Below are positions 12,060-23,876 of a stretch of 64,000 nt of DNA, piece by piece. Location of the stretch: positions 1,265,422-1,329,421 of the forward strand of contig JACSVZ010000001.1 of NCBI GenBank assembly GCA_014706295.1, in the 5' to 3' direction. The notes beneath the pieces were generated by a model that had not been told where the DNA came from, did not search any database, and saw only the letters and a list, made by a program, of their open reading frames with translations. Position 1 is the stretch's first letter, and each line of letters starts with the position of its first letter. Made by a program: the position numbers and the translations under genes. The stretch comes from Lycocorax pyrrhopterus obiensis. Taxonomy: Eukaryota > Chordata > Aves > Passeriformes > Paradisaeidae.

Positions 12060-12668
12060 CACGGAATCATGGGATCCTGGAATGGTTTGGGTTGGAAAGG
12101 ACCTCAAAGTCCCTCCAGTGCCACCCTTGCCATGGGCAGGGACACCTCCCACTGTCCCAGGCTGCTCCAAGCCCCAATGTCCAGCCTGGCCTTGGGCACT
12201 GCCAGGGATCCAGGGGCAGCCACAGCTGCTCTGGGAATTCCATCCCAGGGCCTCCCCACCCTCACAGGGAACAATTCCTTCCCAATATCCCATCTATCCC
12301 CACCCTCTGGCAGTTCAAAGCCATTCCCCCTTGTCCTGTCCCTCCAATTCCTGATGAAAAGTCCCTTTCCAGGTTCCCTGCAGCCCCTTCAGACCCTGGA
12401 ATTTGCTGTGAGCTCTCCACACAACCTCCTCTTCTCCAAGCTGAACATTCCCAACTCTCCCATCCTGGCTCCACAGGGGAGGTGCTCCAGTCCCCTTAGG
12501 AATTTTGTGGCCACCTCTGGACTTGCTCCAACACTTCCACATCCCTCTCATGCTGGAGGCACCAGGACTGTTCCCACTGCTCCAGGTGGGATCTCAGGAG
12601 AGATCCAGCACTGAAATCCCCTCCGTGCCCTGCTGCCCACAGAGCTTTGGGCACAGCCCAGGGCACGG
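12060..12668 (-). mobile_element. CR1 fragment, group A, about 610 bp
   Basis: One of the longest copies. Antisense from 'atcatgggatcctggaatgg' through 'tcctcttctccaagctgaac' to 'gagctttgggcacagcccag'. It includes a stretch corresponding to the end of the CR1 reverse-transcriptase ORF and the start of the 3' region. No intact ORF remains. Confidence 0.88.
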
Positions 12669-14317
12669 GGCGGGTTCTGGGTTGGATCAAGTTGGAAAAG
12701 TCTCCAACTCCTTGCAGGTTTTACCAGGCAAATCCTGACTCCATGGGAAGCCAACAGAGTGGAAAAGGACACTTCCAGATGCCATCAGTGAGACAGAAAA
12801 AGCAAAATCTCCCCCATGTCAGGTGCCTCCTGCACTTCAGACATTTCCCTGCTTTCTCCACCTCCTTCCCTCCATCCGGAAAACATCGGTGCTCAACTAA
12901 CGAGCTGCACATTCCAGCTCTTTCCCAACTCCAGCCTTGCCCACTGGGATGACTCAGAAGTGCCAGGTGCAACTTCAAAGCAACCACCGGGGCCGGTTGT
13001 TGTGATAGGATCTCCAAATGAGATCCTGAGGACACACAAATTAAAAATGTAACGGCCAAAGATGAAGATATGGACGTGCTGCTTGGGAGAAACTGCTGGA
13101 AAAACCACCCAGCTTCGGTGCTGGAGCAGGATTTCCACGGGCTGAAGTCCCCTAATAGGCCTGGAAAGCTCTTTCCCATCTCGTGGACATCTGTCAAACA
13201 AAATGGGAAATGTTTTTAAGGCCTCTGCCAAATTTAGCTGCTGTTTGCTCCTGCCTGGCCCTCACCACCACTCCAGAGGTCACACGAGGAATGGTTCTCA
13301 CAGCACAACACCATGTTGGATCCTCCTCTGTCCAGGATAATCCCAGCCTCCCCATTCCCTCCAGGAAAACCCTGTCTACGTGCTGGGATGTCACATCCCC
13401 TGTGCACTGCTAAATTTGTCCAGTGCTCGGCATCTGGGAGATGTTCACAGGCACAGGACACAGCGGGAGGAGCTCCATGGAGCCATCCCTGCTCCGCGTG
13501 TTTGCCAGGAAAACAGCCCCATGTGAGCACAGAAAAGGTGCAATTCCAGCCCAAATTCCAGCCTCCGGAAAAATTGTCACCTCCTCCCGCAGCTGCTGAT
13601 CCTTCGGGGACCCTCAGAGGTGGCAGCAGTGGGGCTCTGGCACTGCACTGGCAACAGGAGCCCAAAAATGTGGGGACAATCCTTGCAGGAGGTGGCCACC
13701 AGTCCTACACCTCGGCAAACCCCAGGGAGAATTCCAAATCAGTGGAGCCCTTTGGAAAATACTCCTGGCTCATCAGTCTGGAGTTACGAGCCGGGCACCA
13801 GTACAGTCCAGTGTCGGTGGGGATGGGGCCCTTTTCTCATGGAGAAGCCTCTTTCCAGATGTTTCTGGGATATTTGTGTGGGGATTTCCTTTTCAATAAT
13901 TCATATAAGAATCAAAAAACCTCAGAATATGGTGCTGGATTGCAAAAAACTCAACAAACTCTCCCGCTGTGCCTCACACGGGGCTTGGGCCCACCCTGAG
14001 CGCAGCTTTGTTAAGACACACTTAGACACGAATTAGAGCTGGATTTAAGGGTGGCGGAGCAGATCAGGATTGCTCAAGGCAGTCCAAATAATGCTCCATC
14101 CTTCTTCCAGAAGCATCCACCACACAGAAGTGTCCAACCTTCTCTGGGGGCCTCTGCTCAGGGAATGTTGTGGTGCCGAGGTCATTCTCATGGAATGAGA
14201 TAAACCCTGATTGTCCTTGGGAATCTGGAGACTGAAAGTGTCTGATGAGTGAGGGTTAATTGTCCTTCAAGGCACTCTCTGACCTTGGCTCAGGGCAGGG
14301 TTTAGGTTCCTATATCA
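12669..14317. other. Non-coding, no feature recognised
   Basis: No repeat or exon recognised. Open frames of 100-230 codons overlap in several phases and show no protein homology that I recognise. Confidence 0.5.
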
Positions 14318-14780
14318 TGGAATTACAGAATGGTTGGTGTTGGAAGGGATTTTAAGGATCATCCCATCCCACCCCTGCCATGGCAGGGACACCTCCCACT
14401 GTCCCAGGCTGCTCCAAGCCCCAATGTCCAACCTGGCCTTGGGCACTGCCAGGGATCCAGGGGCAGCCACAGCTGCTCTGGGCACCCTGTGCCAGGGCCT
14501 GCCCACCCTCCCAGGGAACAATTCCTGCCCAAGATCCCATCCAGCCCTGCCCTCTGGCACTGGGAAGCCATTCCCTGTGTCCTGGCCCTCCAGCCCTTGG
14601 GAATTGTCTCTCTCCATGTTTCCTGCAGCTCCTTCAGGCCCTGCAAGGCCACACTGAGCTCACCCCAAAGCTTCTCCTCTCCAGGCTGAACAATCCCAGC
14701 TCTCCCAGCCTTTCCTCCCAGCAGAGCTGCTCCATCCCTCTGCTCATCCTGGTGCCTCCTCTGGCCTCTCTCCAGCAGAT
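14318..14780 (-). mobile_element. CR1 fragment, group A
   Basis: Antisense copy from 'atatcatggaattacagaat' to 'ggcctctctccagcagatca', matching the copies at 27655 and 58526 in reverse. Confidence 0.93.
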
Positions 14781-15445
14781 CAAAGAATATCCCAAGTCCC
14801 AGTCCAGTGAAAGCAAAGGAAAATTGCTGAATTTGAAGTCTCAATGCCAGAGCAGCCAGGGATTGATCCAAAGAGGATTAAAGGTGAACAAGCTGGAGGG
14901 GTTTGTTCTTTGAAACAAGTGGTTCTTAGAACATTGGGAGTTGACCCTTAATTTGTCCCATTTTTACATTAAGCTGGGAAAAGTAAATGGATTTTCCAAT
15001 CCAATCATATTTATTTTGTTGTAGCCTGTTATAACGAGCTTGTGCTGCCCTGAAGGCAGCTCTGCATCCAGAGACTCCATTTCAGAGCTGTTGGTTTGTG
15101 GGAGAGGAGTAGGAAAAAGATTGACTTTGATGATTTGCAGCCCACGGCAGAATTGTTCCTGAGATCCCCTCTCCTCCAAGGAAAGGAACCTTCTGGCTGT
15201 CAGCACAGTGGGTGCAAAAATAACATTTTAACATCCAGCAAAGCTGCTGGTGGTGGTAAAAAAAGCATTCCCAGAGTTTGGCATGTCTGAGCACACAGGG
15301 AGACCACAGGAGAAGGTGTTCAGCGAGGAATTCCAGGTAGTGTTTGCATCTCTGCTGCTCCCACCTCCTCGGGAAGGTGAATTCCCCAAGTGCTGAACAG
15401 GCTGATCAAACATGGAACTGCTTCTGTGACCTGACAGCACCCAGG
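14781..15445. other. Non-coding, no feature recognised
   Basis: No repeat or exon recognised. Confidence 0.5.
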
Positions 15446-15704
15446 GAGCGGCTGGAGCTGGGCCAGGGGGGTTTAGGTTGGGTTTTAGGGAAAGGTTCTT
15501 CCCCCAGAGGGTGCTGGGCACTGCCCAGGCTCCCCAGGGAATGGGCACGGCCCCGAGGCTGCCAGAGCTCCAGGAGCGTTTGGACAGCGCTGCCAGGGAT
15601 GCCCAGGCTGGGATTGTTGGGGGGTCTGGGCAGGGCCAGGGCTGGGACTGGGTGATCCCTGTGGGTCCCTTCCAGCTCAGCATATTCCAGGATTCTGTGG
15701 TTCT
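15446..15704 (+). mobile_element. CR1 3' fragment, group C
   Basis: Sense copy from 'agggagcggctggagctggg' through 'ttcttcccccagagggtgct' to 'tattccaggattctgtggtt'. Nearly identical to 35512-35768. Confidence 0.92.
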
Positions 15705-16424
15705 TTGAAGGTGACAGTGCAGGACGATGGAGAAGCAGAAATTCTCCTGTTTTGGGGTTTTCTCCCAAGACTGGCAGAGCAGGAACACCCCAATTCCCGG
15801 AACACAGAGAACATCCCTGTCCCCACCACAGCCTGAGCCGGGAAAATCCCGACATCCCCCAGCCCTCCATGTCCCCAGCAACACTCACCCGTGTGCTCCT
15901 TCATCCAGGGACATATTCCAAAGGGGTTTGTCCAACTCTCAGCTTGCTGGGATCCCTGGACACAACACAGACACCCAGAAGGAACATCCCATTCCCAGAG
16001 CTGCACCCAGGATGCCCAGCTGGGTATTTCCTCTGCGTTTCCATGCTGAGACTGGAAATTCCCACTGAGGACACACCAGGCACTACCTGGGAGGTACAAG
16101 AAGGATTAGGATGTTGGAAGTTCCCAAGCAGGACATAGAGCTGAGTCTGAGCTCTCACCCTCACTCTGCCCTTCGCATTCCCAATTTTTCTTCCATCCTA
16201 ATTCCCACATAGCCACAGGGCTCCCTTTCCCCACCTGCACTGACCCATCCCTCAGGCAGATGGGCAAGGCCTGGGTGTTGGAGCAGGGAACTGCTGCCAT
16301 TTCCCCACATTCCTCTCCTTTTCCCAGGTGGATCCCACCCACATTCCTGATTTCCCACACCTGGGGAGGCCTCTCTTCCCATCCCTCACCAAGAGAAAGT
16401 CACAGAGGGTCTAAACTTTCAGGA
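15705..16424. other. Non-coding, no feature recognised
   Basis: No repeat or exon recognised. Confidence 0.5.
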
Positions 16425-16690
16425 AATCATGGAATGGTTTGGAAAGGATTTTCCTCTAGCCCAACCCCCCTCTGTAATAAACAAGGACACCTCCAAGATC
16501 CCAAAACTCCATCCATGTGGGTGAGGCATCCACAACCTCTCTGGACAATCCTTTCCAGTGTTTTTCCACCCTCGTTGTAAAATAATTTTTCCTTGTATCT
16601 GATCTGAATTTGCTTTTAATTTAACCCCTCACTCTGTGTCCTACAGGCCCCGTTAAGAAGCCTGTCCTTAAAATTCCTTGGGATATTTCA
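16425..16690 (-). mobile_element. Old diverged CR1 3' fragment
   Basis: Antisense copy beginning 'aatcatggaatggtttggaa' with 'gaggcatccacaacctctct', a form close to ancestral avian CR1. It is more AT-rich and diverged than the other copies, so probably an older insertion. Confidence 0.8.
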
Positions 16691-16794
16691 TATTTCTATA
16701 GGACTGAGGTCCAAGTACAACCCAAAAATGAGGAATACTTTGCTTGAAGTGACTGTGAAGGACAGGGATTAAATTCAGCCCCAGTTCCGAGCAG

Positions 16795-16870
16795 GTGGTT
16801 GTTTTTGGGGTTGGAATGGGATGATCTTTAATATCCCTTCCAACCCAAACCATTCTCTGATTCCCTGTTC
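16795..16870 (+). mobile_element. CR1 3' tail, very short
   Basis: About 75 bases ending 'ccttccaacccaaaccattc' then 'tctgattccctg'. Sense strand. Confidence 0.8.
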
Positions 16871-18654
16871 TCCCACCCTGATTCCAAGAATATGGAAGTG
16901 GGAAACAAATAAAGAGGGTGAAAAAAGAAGTGAAGGAATCCACAATGAACACACATTAAAATATTTAAAAATATTGTGAGCAGTGTAAGAATGGAAAAGA
17001 GACCAAAAATAATCCCACAGGAAGAGAGAGGTGATAAAGGGACACCCAGACACGCTCTGAGGGGACATTTTTGTTCTAGTTCTGTTTAACAGAGTCAAAT
17101 CTGGAAAAATCACCTGATTTCTGAATCTGGAAATAGAAATTTGACTTGGCCAAAACCATAACCTTGAGCACAAGGAAATTCCTGGTGAAACTGAGCTCCC
17201 TTTGCCTTTTTTTGAGGCCTGGGATGCTCATTTGCAGGATTATTATCCTCAAATGGAGGATTTCAGGGATGTTCCCCTGCCCTCAGTGCCCACGGCAGAG
17301 CCAGAGCCGGGCCCCACGTGCAGCTCTGCAAAACCCAGCTGGAAAATCCACAGTGGGAGGAAACCATTCCAGTTTGGAATCAGATTTCGTTTTTAAGCAT
17401 CCAAGAATTTAAGCAGAAGCAAAAGAAGCTGTTTCCCCCTAAATTAGGAATTAGAAGTAGCGAAGGGCTGGGATTAGAGAGCTTTTATTGCAGGAATTTT
17501 GGTGGGATAATCCAGGGTTCTTTTTGTGTTGTTGGTGGTTACAAAGCAAACAACAACAAAACCAAAACAATCCAAAAAAAAAAAACCCAAGAGGAAGAGA
17601 AGTTTCAGGGATTAATTTCTCCAAACATCAGTTTCTGCTGGGTTTCTGTAGCTTTGGGGAGCTCAGGGACACGATGGAGAGCAGGATTTGGATTATCCAG
17701 CGGAGAGATCGTTCCTTAAAACCCCAATGTGGTCAGAAATCACTGGGAGGACAAATTTAGAGCAGCACTACAGGAAGGAAAGGCAGGAATAATCGTGGAG
17801 GTTCATCCAGCAGAGGGATCCATGATTTCCAAAAAAAAGGGAAGAGGTTGTTGGACATCAGGTTAAAAACAGAGCTGGAAAAACGGCACCAATCTCACTT
17901 TCAAAAGCTCCTAAAAACCCCTTAAAAAAGGAGAGAGGGACAAAGGAGTTTTCCCAAGGATATCTGATGGGACGTGGAAAACTCTTGGACAAGGAATTCA
18001 GTGGGAAAAGTGCCTGGAGCAGCTGAGTGCAGCTTTGGATGGGAGGTGGAGAAGGCTGGTGTGGCTTGGCTGGGCCTTTTGCCCAGTTCCAAGTGAGGGA
18101 CGAGTGACAAACTGGGAGATAACTGGGATGAAGTGACAGAGTTCGGTATTCCAAGGAAAAGGAACTGTGACAGCAGGAGCAAAGAAATAATGGATCTCAG
18201 GAGATCAGACTCCAGCAGCTGGAGGTGGCCGGGGGAGTTTTCCAGGAAAATAATTGGGAATAGCTGTGGGATAGTGAAGGAGATCCCATTAAAAGTGCAC
18301 TGGAAAGCCACGAGATTCCAAAGAAAGGTCTGGATGCGACCTCTGGGTGCAGAACGGAGCCCTCAGTGCCCAGAATATCGAACAGGGCTCGCACCCATCA
18401 TGGAAGCCAAAACAGAACTAAGGATGAGGGGAGGGGAGCAGGGAAAGCCCAGGATCCAAAGGAATGTCGAGTGACGAGGGATAAAGGCAATAAAAATAAA
18501 TTAGAGGAGTAAAAGTGGGGCTTTTCCAAGCAGGAATGCAGGGAATCCCACAGAGGTGTCAGATCCATGAGAACGCATTTTGTATGTTCATGGATTGACT
18601 CGGATTGAATATTCCCAAGGAAAAGCCAAGGTGGAAAACACAGGTTAAGAAGAT
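16871..18654. other. Non-coding, no feature recognised
   Basis: Unique-looking sequence with a poly-A run near 17575. No exon recognised. Confidence 0.5.
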
Positions 18655-18780
18655 TTCTGACAAATTATGGATTTCTGCCAAATTTGGGACTTCTAACAAA
18701 TTATGGATTTCTGACAAATTATGGATTTCTAACAGATTAAGGATTTCTGACGAATTAAGGATTTCTGACGAATTAAGGGT
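18655..18780. repeat. 18-bp tandem repeat, 7 units
   Basis: Seven units of 18 bp, consensus 'ttctgacaaattatggat', with gradual change toward 'ttctgacgaattaagggt' at the right end. The frame stays open because 18 is a multiple of three (6-residue Leu/Ser/Glu/Ile repeat on the minus strand). Confidence 0.95.
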
Positions 18781-19112
18781 TTCCAAACCATCAGGATCTG
18801 AGGAAATCCCTGGCATGAGCAGGAGTCAGCACCAGGAATCTGAGAGCCTTGAGTGGCTCGGAAATAGAAAGCACAGCACTTCCCTGGAAAAATGATGGGG
18901 GATTACAGAGCTGTCAGCAAGACTGGGAGCCCTGGGAAGCAGAAATTCCTATGAAATAAAAGTCCCGTTTTTCCAGTTCCTAGAAGATGATCCTGAGCAG
19001 TTTCACTGGGCTTGGCAAGAACAAATTAGGCCAAATGAATGAAATTCCAGCCTTAAAAATGGGAAGAGATGTGGTGGATCCAGGGATATTATGGCACAAG
19101 GTGGTGTTTGGT
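18781..19112. other. Non-coding, no feature recognised
   Basis: No repeat or exon recognised. Confidence 0.5.
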
Positions 19113-19332
19113 CATGGAATCATGGAATGGTTTGGGGTGGAAGGGATTTTAAGGATCGTCCTATTCCCATGGGCAGGGACACCTTCCCCTATCCCAGGTT
19201 GCTCCAAACCCCCATCCAACCTGGCCTTGGACACTTCCAGGGATCCAGGGGCAGCAAAAGCTTCTCTGGGAATTCCATCCCAGCCCCTCAGCACCTTCCC
19301 AGGGAGGAACTTCTTCCCAATATCCAGTGTAA
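19113..19332 (-). mobile_element. CR1 3' fragment, group A
   Basis: Antisense copy from 'tcatggaatcatggaatggt' to 'cttcttcccaatatccagtg'. Moderately diverged. Confidence 0.88.
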
Positions 19333-20304
19333 GGGGGGGAATGATGATGCTGTGAGAGAACGATGCCCTGTGAGGCACAAAAATGCCAGAAATGATAGAG
19401 AATTCCAGGGAAGGACACCAAGCAGACACAGAATCCTGGGCAGGGAATATTTGGGGAATATTAGCTTTTCACACCACCTTTCCCTTTATTTCTGTCACAC
19501 AGAGGAAAAACACACGGAACGATTTTATCCAACCTACTGAAATTAACAAATCCCTGCAGCAAATCCCACATCCCAGTGGGCCCAGAAAACGTCTTAGTTC
19601 TATTCCTTACCTAATCCCATTTTTCTCAGGGAGTGGAACCGACACAGGATGTCTCAAAGCAGCCAGGTTTTCTCCCTGGGCACACCAGATGGGAAAGGGG
19701 CAGGGAGACGCTCCTCCAAAAGGAAGTTGGGAGCAGAAGCCTGATTCCCGTGTCCAGGATCGTGCTGGGCAGCAGGTTTTCACTCTGGATCCCAGAGCCA
19801 GCCCAGGAGCCAGCCTAAAATTAGTCTGAACTAATGTGTTCCAGTAAAACCGAGCCAGGGATTATTTTCAGGACACACTTGGAAATCCAGGTTGGTTTTG
19901 TGTTAAAAAAGCTATATTTGCTAAACAAAAATGTTTTAATTAATTTGATTTTAATTTAATTAGTTCTCAGTCTTCCACTGAATTTTTTCAAATCTCTCCA
20001 CGGGCTTTTTTCCACTTTTCCACGATAAAAATAAAATATAACCCCAAAAATTCAGGCAGGCAGATGACAACGAGCTTTACAACAGAACAGTTTGTGCAAG
20101 TTTGGGCTGCCAGGCACAGTCAAGACACTTTAGCTCTGTTTTCCCCATGGAAGACATGGAAATGGAATTACAGCCTGATATTTCTACCAAGGAAATTCAA
20201 GGACTTCATTGAAAAAGCCACTTTGACTTTCAAATTCCAGGAATTCTGAGCCTTCAGTAAAAACGCAGTTTTATATTGTTGGATTATTCTTATTCTTATT
20301 CTGG
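19333..20304. other. Non-coding, no feature recognised
   Basis: AT-rich near 19900-20050. No repeat or exon recognised. Confidence 0.5.
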
Positions 20305-20690
20305 TCAGTCTGGGGAAGAGAAGGCTCCAGGGAGAGCTCAGAGCCCCTTCCAGGGCCTAAAGGGGCTCCAGGAGAGCTGGAGAGGGACTGGGGACAAGGG
20401 CTGGAGGGCCAGGACACAGGGAATGGCTTCCCAGTGCCAGAGGGCAGGGCTGGATGGGATCTTGGGCAGGAATTGTTCCCTGGGAGGGTGGGCAGGCCCT
20501 GGCACAGGGTGCCCAGAGCAGCTGTGGCTGCCCCTGGATCCCTGGCAGTGCCCAAGGCCAGGCTGGACACTGGGGCTTGGAGCAGCCTGGGACAGTGGGA
20601 AGGTGTCCCTGCCCATGGCAGAGGGTGGCACTGGGTGGGCTTTGAGGTCCTTTCCAACCCAATCCTTCTGGGATTCTGGGATTCCAGCTG
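20305..20690 (+). mobile_element. CR1 3' fragment, group A
   Basis: Sense copy from 'gggaagagaaggctccaggg' to 'ccttctgggattctgggatt'. Its 3' half is part of an inverted duplication with 35176-35332. Confidence 0.92.
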
Positions 20691-21070
20691 AAGTCTGAGC
20701 CTGCAGGTAAGCAGAGGATTATGCTGGAAAGGCCACACATCCCCCTGACCTCTCCTTTCCCCTGGAATGCCATGGAATCCATGGCACTGCAGCTGCAGCT
20801 GTGCCTGATGGATCCTCTGAGAACCAACCGAGCTGGGAAAAAATCCATTTGCAGCTGAATTAGGGAAACATGGAATTATGGATGGGTTGGGTTGGGAGGG
20901 ATTTTAGGGATCATCCAGAGCCACCCCTGCCATGGCAGGGACACCTTCCACTGTCCCAGGCTGCTCCAAGCCCAATGTCCAACCTGGCCTTGGGCACTGC
21001 CAGGGATCCAGGGGCAGCCACAGCTGCTCTGGGAATTCCATCCCAGCCCCTCCCCACCCTCCCAGGGAGG
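20520..21070 (+). repeat. Inverted duplication, left member
   Basis: CR1 (+), about 180 bp of non-CR1 core (20692-20868), then CR1 (-). The whole unit recurs as its reverse complement at 34785-35332. The core includes 'ggccacacatccccctgacc' and 'ggaatccatggcactgcagc'. Confidence 0.9.
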
Positions 21071-21085
21071 AATATTTTCCCGGAA
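20868..21085 (-). mobile_element. CR1 3' fragment, group A
   Basis: Antisense copy from 'aacatggaattatggatggg' to 'cctcccagggaggaatattt'. Matches 34785-34980 in reverse. Confidence 0.9.
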
Positions 21086-23060
21086 TATATGATAATTCAC
21101 CTTTAACCAGGCTTTCCATGCTGGAGGTCACATCCCAGCTCTGGGAACTGGGTTAAACTGGGAGTGCTTTTAGCACAAAGCACGGCTGTGCCAAAGGGGA
21201 AATAATCAATGGAATTGGTCTTTATAAATTGCTGATAATTCAGTGTTCGGGGCTGATTCTGCTCCCACAAAGTTCCCTGGCAAATCTCTCTGATTGCAGG
21301 AAGTGAGAGGAAACCTGGGGAACTCAGGGAGGTTTCTGCTCATAATTCTGTTCATAATTTTGTGTCCAGTGTGCACAGAGCCAGGGAAGTGGATTCAGTA
21401 AACAAATTGAGGGAAGTAAAACCACATTCAGGATTGGAGTGGATTTTTGTTTGCCCTCATTTTCACCTGGAAAGGCCAGAGAATTCCCAGAGGATTTCCA
21501 GCTGGATGGTGAAAAGATCCAGCACTGGTTGTCCCACTGTCCTGTCCCTGCCAGCAGCCCAAGGATGGGAGATTTCCTCAAATCTCTGGAGACACAACTC
21601 CAGTGTGGAAATTTGGGCTGCTGCTCCTCTGGGAAAGCCAGGCATGCCGAGAGCTGTCCAAGAGCAGCAGAAATCCAGGTGGATGCTTCCCTGCTCCTCC
21701 TCCCAACACCACAGGATCCAGCTGGTCTGTCCAGGGCTCGTGGTGCTGGAAGCACACATTTCCCTCTCCTTCCAAATAATGAAACAGCCAAAAAGGGAAT
21801 GAAAGCAGCTCCAAACGCTTCCTTTACACACCTCCAAGTGAAAACTCATCCAGAAGCACATCCCGAATTCCAGCAACCACAGGAACTGAGAGAATTGGAT
21901 TTTGGGCTGGCCAAACCCTCCTTTGTCTCTGTTCCAGCTGCTCTTCAGCCCCTCCAGATGTAGCAATCCCAAAAGGATGGGCTGAGGCTGAGGACGGGGA
22001 AAGATGGGACAGATGGAGACTCACCCACCTTCAAATTCATCTCAAAACACGAAGACCTTTCCCAACACTGGTTAAATTTTCAGGTTTTCTTCCATTTAAA
22101 TGTTTGTCTTTTGCAGAAACTTCTCCCTGCCCTGTCCCACAGAGCAGCAGCTCTGCCATTCCATGGGCAGCCTTGGGAAGTGCCAGGTTCCAGCAGCTGG
22201 ACTTGCCCATGGAGCCATGGACCAAACCCACCTCTGGCTCTGATTCCTCCTAAATTTGTGTCTCTGCACAAACTCAGTGAATCTTTAGTGATGCCCCATT
22301 ACCCAGGCATGAATTCTTTGCCATTTAACAAACTCTGCTTGCAGCTGCAACAGGAGAGAAATTCCCTGGTTTTCATTTCCAAGAGGGCTCCTTTTTCCGT
22401 CTCCGGTAGTGAAAGAGGGGCTTAAGCAGAGTTTACACCAAGCAGTTGCCACAGAGGCATTAATAAACATGAGGAGCACCCTCTCCTTTGTGTTTGCACA
22501 AGAAAATGATGATTTTCTGCTTGCTTGCAGCACATCCCAAGGTTTCTGCTGTAAATAGAAAGGGCAGGAGTGAAGTACTCAGGGAAGATGGAACAAATCC
22601 ATTTTTTGCGGTGATTTCACCCAAGTTCCAAACCAGACCCAGCAATTAATTAGCTTTGATAGACCCATGGTTTTCGTTAGAGTTGCTCATATTTAATTAT
22701 GTCCTAATCCACCTCCAAGAAAGCAGAGGGAGCTCAGCAGAGAACCATTACCTACAAACAGGAGCGGGAGCCAAGCATTTGAAATCCAGTTATTGATACA
22801 AAACAGAAGGCAGACTTCCAGCTCAAGCAGCCCCTCGGGTTTAATCTGAAGATCTATCAGGGAAAATCTCTTCTCTTTCCCACTGGAGGCTTTCATCTCT
22901 TCCCAGGAGGGAGCAATCATCTTCCCAACCCCTCCCTCGTGGTCCTAATTGTCCAAAGGGAGTCTTTGTGTTTGTGCACTTAATGAATTTACTGAGGGAA
23001 GATCGTATCTGCCACGGGACAACTCCTGAGCTGCAGCAGGGTGTGATTCCCAACCCTGTG
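21086..23060. other. Non-coding, no feature recognised
   Basis: A longer CR1-free stretch. Around 22640-22800 it has homeodomain-like 'caattaattagctttgat', which may be worth a conservation check. No exon recognised. Confidence 0.5.
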
Positions 23061-23337
23061 TCCTGGAAAAATCCCCTCCCATGGAGCCAGAATCCCGAAG
23101 GAATTGCTGCTCGGTTCTCCTAAAAGCTCAGTTTGTCCCCAGCTCAGAGACACCACCGACTTTAAAGTTTCATCCAGGGAAAGTTGTTGCTCCTCACCTG
23201 GGACTCAGAGTTGTCCAAACCAGGGCTGGGATGTTCCTTAGGGAGTTGGCGCAATTTCAGGGAAGAAGAAAAACCTTTCCCTGGCAGGTGGGAGGTCTCC
23301 AGCTGTGTAGAGCGTTGGGTGGTGACGCAGGAGAAGC

Positions 23338-23474
23338 TGGAATTGCCCAAGGCCAGGTCAGACAGGGCTTGAACCAACCTGGGCCAGTGGAAGGTGTCCC
23401 TGCCCATGGCAGGGGTGGCACTGGATGGGCTTTGAGGTCCTTTCCAACCCAAGGCATTCCATGATTCTGTGACG
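23338..23474 (+). mobile_element. CR1 3' tail, group A, in duplication copy 1
   Basis: Sense tail from 'ggaattgcccaaggccaggt' to 'aaggcattccatgattctgt'. Confidence 0.88.
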
Positions 23475-23747
23475 CTCTCCTGGAAAAATGCCCTCCCATG
23501 GAGCCAGAATCCCGAAGGAATTGCTGCTCGGTTCTCCGAAAAGCTCAGTTTGTCCCCAGCTCAGAGACACCACCAAGTTTAAAGTTTCATTCAGGAAAAG
23601 TTGTCGCTCCTCACCTGGAACTCGCCAAATCAGGGCTGGGAGGATCCTTAGGGAATTGGCACAATTTCAGGGAAGGAGAAGACCTTTCCCTGGCAGGTGG
23701 GAGGTCTCAGCTGTGTAGAGGGTTGGGTGGTGAAGTAGGAGAAGCTG

Positions 23748-23875
23748 GAAGTGTCCAAGGCCAGGTTGGATGGGGCTTGGAGCACCCTGGGACAGTGGAA
23801 GGTGTCCCTGCCCATGGGGGGTGGAATTGGATGAACCTTAAGGTCCTTCCAAGTCATTCCATGGTTCTGTGACGC
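23748..23875 (+). mobile_element. CR1 3' tail, group A, in duplication copy 2
   Basis: Sense tail from 'ggaagtgtccaaggccaggt' to 'cattccatggttctgtgacg'. It sits at the same internal place as in copy 1, so the CR1 insertion came before the duplication. Confidence 0.88.
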
Positions 23876-23876
23876 T

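Larger units (their letters stand above)
23061..23876 (+). repeat. Tandem duplication, about 417-bp unit, two copies
   Basis: Copy 1 is 23061-23477 and copy 2 is 23478-23876. Both run from 'tcctggaaaaat' through 'tggagccagaatcccgaagg' to a CR1 tail ending 'ttctgtgacgct'. The second copy has small deletions and substitutions. Confidence 0.95.
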
